A stretch of DNA of 13,065 bases, from assembly GCA_013349735.1 (NCBI GenBank), contig DUZC01000035.1, positions 1 to 13,065 of the forward strand. Direction: 5' to 3'. The notes below the pieces were generated by a model, which saw only the letters and a program-made list of their open reading frames with translations, did no database searches and was not told the DNA's origin. The DNA comes from Rhodospirillaceae bacterium. GTDB lineage: Bacteria; Pseudomonadota; Alphaproteobacteria; Rhodospirillales; Magnetospirillaceae. The position numbers and the translations under genes were made by a program. Of the stretch, positions 6,667-13,065 are shown one piece after another (position 1 is the stretch's first letter; every line of letters begins with the position of its first letter).

Positions 6667-7274
6667 GTGCGAGCGAGGTAACCCGCTGGTGGTGGTTGCG
6701 CCATGCGCCGATTCCTGACCCCGAATCCCGGATCAGCGGACAATTGGATCTGCCTTGCGATATTTCCGACGAGGCCTGGTTTGCCACGCTGGCCGACCGT
6801 CTGCCGCGTAATGCCGTTTTGATCGAAAGCGGCCTGATGCGTTGTGGCCAAACCATCGGCGCATTGGAAGCCGCGGGCCTGGCTCTGCCGCCGCCGCTGA
6901 TCGAACCGGGCCTGATGGAACAGCATTTTGGCCGCTGGCAAGGCCGGACCTGGAAGGAACTGGCCGCCATCCAGGACCCCGACCTACCGGAATTCTGGCA
7001 GAACCCGGCGCTTACCGCCCCGCCCGGCGGAGAAAGTTTTGCCCTGATGGTCGAACGGGTCAGCGAGGCGATTGCCCGCCTGACTCAACAGCATGCGGGG
7101 CGCGACATCATCGCCGTCGCCCATGCCGGAACCATCCGCGCCGCCCTGGCGGGGGCCTTGGCGATTCCGGCGGAAAAAGCGCTTTCTTTTGTCGTCGAAC
7201 CGCTATCGCTGACCCGACTCGATAGCCTGGTCAGCGGATGGCGGGTGGTGGGCGTCAACTGGCAGCCGGGATAA
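6663..7274 (+). CDS. cobC: Histidine phosphatase, probable alpha-ribazole phosphatase CobC
   Basis: A 203-residue member of the histidine phosphatase (phosphoglycerate mutase-like) superfamily. It has the phosphohistidine motif LRHAP (12-16, catalytic His14, with Ala where RHG is usual), SGLMRCGQT (56-64, Arg60), FGRWQG (89-94) and the second catalytic His in VAHAGTIRAAL (152-162). Its 4-nt overlap with cobS supports the cobalamin role of removing the 5' phosphate from alpha-ribazole-5'-phosphate or adenosylcobalamin-5'-phosphate. The frame stays open upstream inside cobS, but ATG 6663 gives the conserved N-terminus and the typical ATGA junction. From sequence alone it could be another small phosphatase; context favours CobC. 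Confidence 0.85.
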   Translation: MSASEVTRWWWLRHAPIPDPESRISGQLDLPCDISDEAWFATLADRLPRNAVLIESGLMRCGQTIGALEAAGLALPPPLIEPGLMEQHFGRWQGRTWKELAAIQDPDLPEFWQNPALTAPPGGESFALMVERVSEAIARLTQQHAGRDIIAVAHAGTIRAALAGALAIPAEKALSFVVEPLSLTRLDSLVSGWRVVGVNWQPG

Positions 7275-7289
7275 GTTCCTGGCTAGCCG

Positions 7290-8009
7290 CTACATATATT
7301 GACCGCCATTGACGGCAATCACCTGACCGGTGATGAAGCTGGCCTGTTCACTGGCCAAAAATGCCACCGTCGCGCCAATATCTTCGGGCTGGCCAAGCCG
7401 GCCAACCGGGATTTTCTTGGCCTCGGCGGCCAAAATATCCGGCGGCATCGCCTTAGTCATATCGGTCAGGATAAAGCCCGGCGCGACGCAATTGGCGGTA
7501 ACCCCCTTGGCGGCGAATTCGGCGGCCACCGATTTGGTAAAGCCAATCAGCCCGGCCTTGGCGGCGGCATAATTGGCCTGCCCCAACTGCCCTTTCTGAC
7601 CATTCATCGAAGAGATATTGATGATCCGTCCCCAGCCGCGTTCGCGGAACGCCGGCGCCAGAACCCGCGTGGTGTTAAAGGCCCCACTGAGATTAACATT
7701 GATCACCGCATCCCATTGCGCCTTGCGATCCATTTTATGAAGCATGCCGTCCCGGGTAATGCCGGCATTATTGACCAGAATGTCAATCGGGCCATGCTTG
7801 GCTTCGATTTCGGAGATGACTTTCTGCACTTCCTCGAAATTGGCGATATCCATGGCATAGGCGGCGATGCCGCTATCCTTGGTATATTGCGCAACTTTGT
7901 CGGCAGCGATATCGACGGCGATGACTTCGACTCCGTTGGCGGCCAAGGCCTTGCCGATAGCCGCGCCAATCCCGGCGACACCGCCGGTGACCAATGCTCT
8001 GTGCGTCAT
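7290..8009 (-). CDS. phaB: Acetoacetyl-CoA reductase PhaB (SDR family)
   Basis: NADPH-dependent reduction of acetoacetyl-CoA to (R)-3-hydroxybutyryl-CoA, the second step of polyhydroxybutyrate synthesis. A complete short-chain dehydrogenase of 239 residues: cofactor loop TGGVAGIG (8-15), NNAG (80-83), catalytic Ser134, Tyr147 and Lys151. PhaB rather than FabG is favoured by GITRDGMLHKM (83-93) and NGQKGQLGQANY (136-147), as well as the C-terminal ITGQVIAVNGGQYM; a FabG-like activity is not excluded. An upstream ATG at 8039 has AGGAG touching it with no spacing, while ATG 8009 has AGGA at 6 nt, so 8009 is chosen. It faces cobC tail-to-tail with a 15-nt gap and diverges from cobU. No phaA or phaC is in view. 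Confidence 0.9.
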   Translation of the reverse strand: MTHRALVTGGVAGIGAAIGKALAANGVEVIAVDIAADKVAQYTKDSGIAAYAMDIANFEEVQKVISEIEAKHGPIDILVNNAGITRDGMLHKMDRKAQWDAVINVNLSGAFNTTRVLAPAFRERGWGRIINISSMNGQKGQLGQANYAAAKAGLIGFTKSVAAEFAAKGVTANCVAPGFILTDMTKAMPPDILAAEAKKIPVGRLGQPEDIGATVAFLASEQASFITGQVIAVNGGQYM

Positions 8010-8015
8010 GATGCG

Positions 8016-8019
8016 TCCT
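8016..8019 (-). promoter_or_regulatory. Ribosome binding site choosing phaB ATG 8009
   Basis: AGGA on the minus strand ends 6 nt before the ATG at 8009, and the protein then begins exactly at the SDR N-terminal strand (MTHRALVTGG). This supports 8009 over the upstream ATG at 8039. Confidence 0.55.
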
Positions 8020-8239
8020 GGCCAGGGTGAACCGGCCATCTCCTGAAGATGTAAAGACCGTTAGAAAAGCACAGTTTGATGAGGTTTGGCTAGAGTTCCC
8101 TTATTTTAGTCATGGATTTTAATAACCATAATTATATTATTGTTATTATTGGGCTGCATTTCTCGCATCCGCCTGTGAACTTGCTTGTCGCCTTAGGGGA
8201 GGCTACAAACGCCAGAGTCAAAGACCTTTCCGCCCCGAC
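8020..8239. promoter_or_regulatory. Divergent phaB/cobU control region with AT-rich island
   Basis: This spacer must hold the promoters for phaB (leftwards) and cobU-cobW-cobN (rightwards). An AT-rich island at about 8083-8155 contains the inverted repeat AATAAC (8121-8126) / GTTATT (8142-8147), a possible operator. A weak rightward promoter match is TTGCTT (8181-8186), 17 nt, TACAAA (8204-8209). I looked for a cobalamin riboswitch, especially a GCCACTG-like B12 box, and found none. An open frame from ATG 8112 continues into cobU but encodes nothing CobU-like. Confidence 0.4.
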
Positions 8240-8243
8240 AGGA
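8240..8243 (+). promoter_or_regulatory. Ribosome binding site choosing cobU ATG 8250
   Basis: AGGA ends 6 nt before the ATG at 8250, which places the CobU P-loop at the usual distance from the N-terminus. The upstream in-frame ATG at 8112 lacks such a site. Confidence 0.6.
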
Positions 8244-8249
8244 TCCCTT

Positions 8250-8768
8250 ATGCTCCCTGCTCTGACCCTGGTTCTCGGCGGTGCCCGTTCCGGAAAAAGC
8301 GCCTATGCCGAATCGCTGATGGCCACGGCCACCGGACCGATTTATCTGGCCACCGCCGAAGCGGCCGACGACGAAATGAATGCGCGCATCCGCAGCCATC
8401 AGCGCCGCCGCGGCCCCGCCTGGACGACGGTCGAGGAGCCGGTGGATCTGGTGGGGGCACTGGCGCTGCATAGCCGCCCGGGACAACCCATCCTGGTCGA
8501 TTGTCTGACCCTTTGGCTGAGCAATGTGATGCTGGCCGGCCTCGCTGTCGACGAAGCCATTGACCGGCTGGTGGAAGCTTTGCCGGCCATGCCGGGCCCG
8601 CTGGTCCTGGTCGCCAATGAAGTCGGGCTGGGTATCGTCCCGGACAATGCGCTGGCCCGCGCTTTTCGCGACCATGCCGGACGGTTGAATCAGGCGGTGG
8701 CCGCCCGCGCCCATCGCGTGCTATTCATCGCCGCTGGCCTGCCTTTGTTCCTGAAAGATTTGAAATGA
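8250..8768 (+). CDS. cobU: Adenosylcobinamide kinase / adenosylcobinamide-phosphate guanylyltransferase CobU (CobP)
   Basis: Bifunctional cytoplasmic enzyme that phosphorylates adenosylcobinamide and then attaches GMP, making the substrate of CobS. Its 172 residues show the P-loop GGARSGKS (10-17), RIRSHQRRR (46-54), whose His50 is the probable guanylylated histidine, VDCLTLWLSN (83-92), ANEVGLGIVP (122-131) and the terminal AAGLPLFLK. The length is typical of the family. The start is fixed by the AGGA site at 8240. It opens a plus-strand unit and overlaps cobW by 4 nt (ATGA). It is separated from the related cobS-cobC by the opposing phaB. Confidence 0.94.
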   Translation: MLPALTLVLGGARSGKSAYAESLMATATGPIYLATAEAADDEMNARIRSHQRRRGPAWTTVEEPVDLVGALALHSRPGQPILVDCLTLWLSNVMLAGLAVDEAIDRLVEALPAMPGPLVLVANEVGLGIVPDNALARAFRDHAGRLNQAVAARAHRVLFIAAGLPLFLKDLK

Positions 8769-9796
8769 GCCGCTTCGCCCGTATCCCGGCCACCGTTATT
8801 ACCGGTTTTCTTGGCGCTGGGAAAACCACTTTGCTGCGCCATTTACTGGCCCATGCCGATGGCTTGCGCATCGCCTTGATCGTCAATGAATTTGGGGATA
8901 TCGGCGTCGATGGCTCTTTGCTGGCTGACTGTGCCACCGCCGGCTGCGGCGAAGAGGACATCATCGAACTGGCCAATGGCTGTCTATGCTGCACCGTCGC
9001 CGATGAATTTCTGCCAACCATGGAAAAATTACTGAACCGGCCGCATCCCCCGCAGCATATCCTGATCGAAACCTCGGGGCTGGCCCTGCCCAAACCGCTG
9101 GTCAAAGCCTTTGATTGGCCGGATATCCGGTCCAAGGTAACGGTGGACGGCGTGATCGCCGTGGTCGATGGTCCGGCCTGGCTGGATGGCCGTTTTACCT
9201 CGACGGCCGAACAGAAAGCCCGCCCCGATCATGACAATCCCCTGGAAGAAGTGTTCGACGACCAACTGGCCTGCGCCGATCTGGTTTTGCTGAACAAGGC
9301 CGATTTGCTGACCGACGACACTGTCGCGCTGTTGGAGGGCCGCCTGCGGGCCCGATTGCGACCCGGGGTAAAGCTGCTGACCACCCGGCATGGCGTGGTC
9401 GACAGCCGGCTGCTGTTGGGACTTGGGGCCGCGGCCGAGGATGATTTACAGGCCCGACCCAGCAGCCATGACAACGAAGCCGGCCATGACCATGACGATT
9501 TCGACAGCTTTGCCGTTGCCATGCCGGTTCTGCGCGACCCCCAGATCCTGGGCGAACGTCTGCGCCAGATCATCACGGCCCATGATATTCTGCGGCTAAA
9601 GGGCTTTGTCGCCGTCGCCGGCAAGGACATGCGTCACGTCGTCCAGGCGGTTGGCAGTCGGGTCAGCAGCTATTATGACCGTCCCTGGCGCCCGGGCGAA
9701 GCGCGCAGCGGGCAATTGGTGGTGATCGGGCTGAAAGGCCTGGACCGCCCCGCAATCACCGCCGGCCTGGCCGCGGCAGAGCCGGAAAACGGTTGA
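8765..9796 (+). CDS. cobW: CobW, COG0523-family GTPase, probable cobalt chaperone for CobN
   Basis: G3E-family metallochaperone GTPase of 343 residues. It carries Walker A GFLGAGKTT (14-22), the metal-binding NGCLCCTV (71-78) with the CxCC signature, ETSGLALP (102-109) and the guanine-specificity motif NKAD (177-180). A short His/Asp-rich segment (HDNEAGHDHDDFD, 235-247) joins the GTPase domain to the CobW C-terminal domain (about 249-325) and could bind metal loosely. The position directly before cobN is known from other aerobic cobalamin clusters and supports delivery of Co2+ to the cobaltochelatase rather than zinc homeostasis, which other COG0523 members serve. It overlaps cobU by 4 nt, and cobN starts 3 nt after its stop. 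Confidence 0.92.
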   Translation: MSRFARIPATVITGFLGAGKTTLLRHLLAHADGLRIALIVNEFGDIGVDGSLLADCATAGCGEEDIIELANGCLCCTVADEFLPTMEKLLNRPHPPQHILIETSGLALPKPLVKAFDWPDIRSKVTVDGVIAVVDGPAWLDGRFTSTAEQKARPDHDNPLEEVFDDQLACADLVLLNKADLLTDDTVALLEGRLRARLRPGVKLLTTRHGVVDSRLLLGLGAAAEDDLQARPSSHDNEAGHDHDDFDSFAVAMPVLRDPQILGERLRQIITAHDILRLKGFVAVAGKDMRHVVQAVGSRVSSYYDRPWRPGEARSGQLVVIGLKGLDRPAITAGLAAAEPENG

Positions 9797-9799
9797 TCC

Positions 9800-12700
9800 A
9801 TGCATTTGCTGGCAGCCACCCCCGGCGGCGTCAGTGACGGTTCCGAAGCCGTCGATCTCGGGCAGAGCCCCGGCGATCTGGTGCTGTTATCGGCTGCCGA
9901 CAGTGAACTGGCCTGTCTGGCCGCCGCCAAGACTCAGGTGCCTGGCTTCGAACTGCGGCTGGCCAATCTGCTGCATCTCGGCCATCCGATGTCGGTGGAC
10001 CGCTATGTCAGCGGGGTTATCCGCCAGGCCAGGCTGGTGGTGGTGCGCCTGCTGGGGGGACGCAGCTATTGGAGCTATGGGGTCGAACAGCTGGCCCAGG
10101 CCTGCCGTGATCACAATATCCCGCTGGCCTTTCTTCCCGGCGATGACCAACCCGATGCCGAGCTTACCGCCTGGAGCAGTCTGCCGGGAGAGGTCACCCA
10201 TCGCCTGTGGCAATATCTGGCCCAGGGCGGACCGGGCAATGCCGTCGAATGTCTGCGCTATGCCGCCAGCCTGCTGGGACTGGCGCAGTCCTGGCGCGAA
10301 CCGGCCCCGGTGCCGCCGGCCGGGATTTACCCACCGGACCAGAGTCTGGCCAGGCTTAAACAATCCTGGCGCCCGCAGGCCCCGCTGGCCGTCGTCATCG
10401 TCTATCGCGCCCTGATCCAGGCTGGCAATATCCAGGCCCTGGATCTGATGACCGCGGCGTTGACGGACCGCGGCTTCAATGTTTTGGCCTTGTTCGTCAC
10501 CAGCCTTAAAGACGCGGTCTCGGCCGACACCATCGCCCAATTGCTTGAACAGAACCCACCCGACATCATCCTCAACACCACCGGCTTCGCGGTCGCCGCG
10601 CCCGGCCGGCCGGCCGCCGGCCCTTTTGCCGCCGCCGACTGCCCGATCCTGCAGGTGATCTTTTCCGGTGGCAGCGAACAAGCCTGGCGCGCGGGCAGTC
10701 ACGGGCTGTCCGCCCGCGATATCGCCATGAATATCGCCCTGCCCGAAGTGGACGGACGCATTATCGCCCGGGCTGTCTCATTCAAGGCCGCCAGCCGCCG
10801 CGACGAAGAATGCCAATGCGATCTGGTCACCTATCAACCCCTCGCCGACCGCATTGCCTTCACCGCCGACCTGGCCGCCGGCTGGGCCCGGCTGCGCCGC
10901 AAAGCGCCCGCCGAACGCCGGATTGCCCTGGTGCTGGCCAATTATCCCAACCGCGATGGCCGGCTGGCCAATGGCGTTGGCCTGGACAGCCCGGCCGCGA
11001 CGGTGGGGGTGCTGGCGGCGCTGGAAGCCGAGGGCTACCGGGTCTGCGACCGACCCCAGGACAGCCAGACTTTGATGTCCCTGCTGCAAAGCGGCCCGAC
11101 CAACGACCTGCTCGCCCGGGGCCATCGGCAGGTCCGGGAAACCCTGCTGCTGCCCGATTACCTGCTCTTTTTTCAGGCGCTGCCGAAGACGGTACAGGAC
11201 GCCGTCACCGCCCGCTGGGGTCCCCCGGAAAGCGACCCCCATTTCCAGGCGGGACGGCTTTCCTGCGGCAGCTTTGCCCTGTCGATCCTTTGTTTTGGCG
11301 CGGTCGCGGTGGCCATCCAGCCGGCGCGCGGCTACAATATCGATCCGTCCCGCAGCTATCATGACCCTGATCTGGTGCCCCCGCATGGCTATCTGGCCTT
11401 CCATGCCTGGCTGCGCCACGATTTTCGTGCCGATGCCGTCGTTCATATGGGCAAACATGGCAATCTGGAATGGCTGCCGGGAAAATCCCTGGCCTTGTCC
11501 GCCGCCTGTTTTCCCGAAGTCGCGCTGGGGCCCTTGCCCCATCTTTACCCGTTCATCGTCAATGACCCCGGCGAAGGAACCCAGGCCAAGCGCCGGGCCC
11601 AGGCGGTAATCATCGATCATTTGACACCGCCGCTGACCCGTGCCGAAAGCTATGGACCGCTGCGCCGTCTGGAACAATTGGTCGACGAATATTTCGAGGC
11701 CGCGGCGGTTGATCCCCGCCGCCTGAAGGTCTTGAAAGAGGAAATCGTCGCCCTCGCCCGCAGCACCGGATTGGATGAAGATTGCGGCATTGCCGTTGAT
11801 GAGAGCCCCGAGCAGGCCCTGAAAAAGCTGGATAATCATCTTTGCGAATTGAAGGAACTGCAGATCCGTGACGGTCTGCACATCTTTGGGCAATCCCCCT
11901 CGGGCGAGCAATTGACCGATCTGCTGCTGGCTTTGGCCCGGGCCCCGCGCGGTGCCAAACCGGAAGAAATGTCCTTGCTGCGGGCCTTGGCCAAGGATCT
12001 GGAGCTGGGGTTTGATCCCCTGGATGCACCCCTGGCCGAGGACTGGGCCGGCCCGCGTCCGCGCGTTCTGGCCGAAGGACCGCCCTGGCGCACAGTGGGG
12101 GACACCGTGGAACGGCTGGAGGAACTGGCCCGGGCGCTGACCGCCGGCAGTCAGCCAGCCGACCAAGGCTGGTTGCATACGAAGGCGGTTCTGGCCTGGC
12201 TGGAGGGGACGCTTCGCCCCGCTGTTGAGGCCTGCGGCCCGGCGGAAATGAGGGGTCTGCTAACCGGGCTGGACGGCCGTTTCGTTCCCCCCGGGCCCTC
12301 GGGCGCGCCCAGCCGCGGCCGACCGGATGTGTTGCCCACCGGACGTAATTTTTATTCCCTCGACAGCCGCACGGTGCCGACCCCGGCGGCCTGGAGCTTG
12401 GGCTGGAAATCGGCAAGCCTTTTGGTCGAACGCCATCTGCAGGATCACGGCGCCTGGCCCAAGGCAGTGGCGGTAACCGCCTGGGGAACCAGCAATATGC
12501 GTACCGGCGGCGATGATATCGCTCAGGCGCTGGCCCTGATGGGGGTACGCCCTTGCTGGGATGCGGCCTCCCGGCGGGTCACCGGCTTTGAAATCATGCC
12601 CCTGACGGTGCTGGATCGTCCGCGCGTCGATGTGACCTTGCGGGTGTCGGGCTTTTTCCGCGACGCCTTTCCCGGGCTTCTCGATCTTTTTGACTCTGCC

Positions 12701-13065
12701 GTGCGGGCCGTCGCCGCGCTGGAGGAAAAGGACAGCGACAATCCCCTGGCCGCCCATATCCGGACGGAAAGCCAGCGGCTGATAGCCGCGGGAGAACAAG
12801 CCGACGAGGCGCAAAGGCGGGCCGGCTTTCGCGTCTTCGGCTCGAAGCCAGGCGCCTATGGTGCCGGACTGCAGGCCTTGATCGACGAACGCGGCTGGTC
12901 GGGAACCGCCGATCTGGCCCGGGCCTATATCGCCTGGGGCGGCTATGCCTATGGCGGTACCGCCGCCGGCACTGCGGCGCATGGTCTGTTTGAAAGCCGC
13001 CTGAAAAATACCGAAGCGGTTATCCAAAACCAGGACAACCGCGAACATGATTTGCTGGATTCCGA
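9800..13065 (+). CDS. cobN: Cobaltochelatase subunit CobN, C-terminus cut by window edge
   Basis: Large, magnesium-chelatase-H-like subunit that binds hydrogenobyrinic acid a,c-diamide and, with CobS/CobT-type AAA+ partners, inserts cobalt at the cost of ATP. I followed the frame from ATG 9800 to the edge: 1088 codons plus two bases, no stop. Recognisable segments are VVVRLLGGRSYW near residue 80, VVHMGKHGNLEWLPGKS from about 547, GRPDVLPTGRNFYSLD (840-855), WGTSNMRTGGDDIAQAL (about 895-912), VTLRVSGFFRDAFP and the terminal NQDNREHDLLDS (1077-1088), a conserved block near the end of the family's core. Family members reach roughly 1100-1280 residues, so the last tenth or so is missing. No strong ribosome site; coupling to cobW is likely. 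The AAA+ partner genes of the chelatase are not in view. Confidence 0.95.
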   Translation, partial: MHLLAATPGGVSDGSEAVDLGQSPGDLVLLSAADSELACLAAAKTQVPGFELRLANLLHLGHPMSVDRYVSGVIRQARLVVVRLLGGRSYWSYGVEQLAQACRDHNIPLAFLPGDDQPDAELTAWSSLPGEVTHRLWQYLAQGGPGNAVECLRYAASLLGLAQSWREPAPVPPAGIYPPDQSLARLKQSWRPQAPLAVVIVYRALIQAGNIQALDLMTAALTDRGFNVLALFVTSLKDAVSADTIAQLLEQNPPDIILNTTGFAVAAPGRPAAGPFAAADCPILQVIFSGGSEQAWRAGSHGLSARDIAMNIALPEVDGRIIARAVSFKAASRRDEECQCDLVTYQPLADRIAFTADLAAGWARLRRKAPAERRIALVLANYPNRDGRLANGVGLDSPAATVGVLAALEAEGYRVCDRPQDSQTLMSLLQSGPTNDLLARGHRQVRETLLLPDYLLFFQALPKTVQDAVTARWGPPESDPHFQAGRLSCGSFALSILCFGAVAVAIQPARGYNIDPSRSYHDPDLVPPHGYLAFHAWLRHDFRADAVVHMGKHGNLEWLPGKSLALSAACFPEVALGPLPHLYPFIVNDPGEGTQAKRRAQAVIIDHLTPPLTRAESYGPLRRLEQLVDEYFEAAAVDPRRLKVLKEEIVALARSTGLDEDCGIAVDESPEQALKKLDNHLCELKELQIRDGLHIFGQSPSGEQLTDLLLALARAPRGAKPEEMSLLRALAKDLELGFDPLDAPLAEDWAGPRPRVLAEGPPWRTVGDTVERLEELARALTAGSQPADQGWLHTKAVLAWLEGTLRPAVEACGPAEMRGLLTGLDGRFVPPGPSGAPSRGRPDVLPTGRNFYSLDSRTVPTPAAWSLGWKSASLLVERHLQDHGAWPKAVAVTAWGTSNMRTGGDDIAQALALMGVRPCWDAASRRVTGFEIMPLTVLDRPRVDVTLRVSGFFRDAFPGLLDLFDSAVRAVAALEEKDSDNPLAAHIRTESQRLIAAGEQADEAQRRAGFRVFGSKPGAYGAGLQALIDERGWSGTADLARAYIAWGGYAYGGTAAGTAAHGLFESRLKNTEAVIQNQDNREHDLLDS

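Noticed and set aside
7281..7288. Palindrome GGCTAGCC between cobC and phaB, also present at 3182-3189
   Set aside because: An 8-bp palindrome found twice is too little to claim a site; it has no T-tract and no shared context with the other copy.
8112..8249. Upstream start for cobU at 8112
   Set aside because: The extra 46 residues come from the AT-rich spacer and do not resemble CobU; ATG 8250 has a well-spaced AGGA site.
8010..8249. Cobalamin riboswitch upstream of cobU
   Set aside because: I could not find a B12 box or the usual conserved core by eye on either strand.
9887..13048. Long minus-strand open frames opposite cobN (9887-10702, 10778-12178, 12260-13048)
   Set aside because: The plus-strand frame is unbroken CobN with conserved blocks throughout; the antisense frames show no family signature and are G+C shadows.

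Overview
This window looks like chromosomal DNA from a G+C-rich alphaproteobacterium, probably of the Rhodospirillales type. The clues are an aerobic-type cobaltochelatase gene (cobN) next to cobW, a PhaB-type reductase for polyhydroxybutyrate synthesis, heptose-LPS and queuosine genes, and strong G/C preference at third codon positions. The taxonomic placement is inference, because there is no rRNA or other phylogenetic marker here.

Layout. (1) Positions 1-2856, minus strand: hldE (LPS heptose), queC (queuosine), an extensin-like lipoprotein with an M15-peptidase-like motif set, and the first 17 codons of a further gene that leaves the left edge. They are packed with abutting or overlapping ends and read as one transcription unit. 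(2) Positions 2857-3224: a divergent intergenic region holding a small hairpin, two nearly identical 100-bp direct repeats full of hairpins, and an AT-rich candidate promoter. (3) Positions 3225-5875, plus strand: two translationally coupled paralogous genes. I read their products as degenerate GGDEF-EAL proteins lacking the catalytic signatures. They are the least explained and most interesting part of the window. (4) Positions 5893-7274, plus strand: cobS and a CobC-like phosphatase, the last steps of cobalamin nucleotide-loop assembly, starting 17 nt after the second EAL-like gene. (5) Positions 7290-8009, minus strand: phaB, lying inside the cobalamin cluster in the opposite direction. (6) Positions 8010-8249: a divergent control region with an AT-rich island. 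(7) Positions 8250 to the right edge, plus strand: cobU, cobW and most of cobN (1088 codons visible, C-terminus cut by the window).

Together cobN/cobW (cobalt insertion), cobU (cobinamide activation), cobS (joining to the lower ligand) and cobC (phosphate removal) form a large part of the late aerobic vitamin B12 pathway. I saw no cobalamin riboswitch, tRNA, rRNA, CRISPR array, transposase or phage gene. The best candidates for something undescribed are the tandem degenerate EAL pair with its cysteine-rich tail, its tight linkage to cobS, and the hairpin-rich duplicated repeat just upstream of it.
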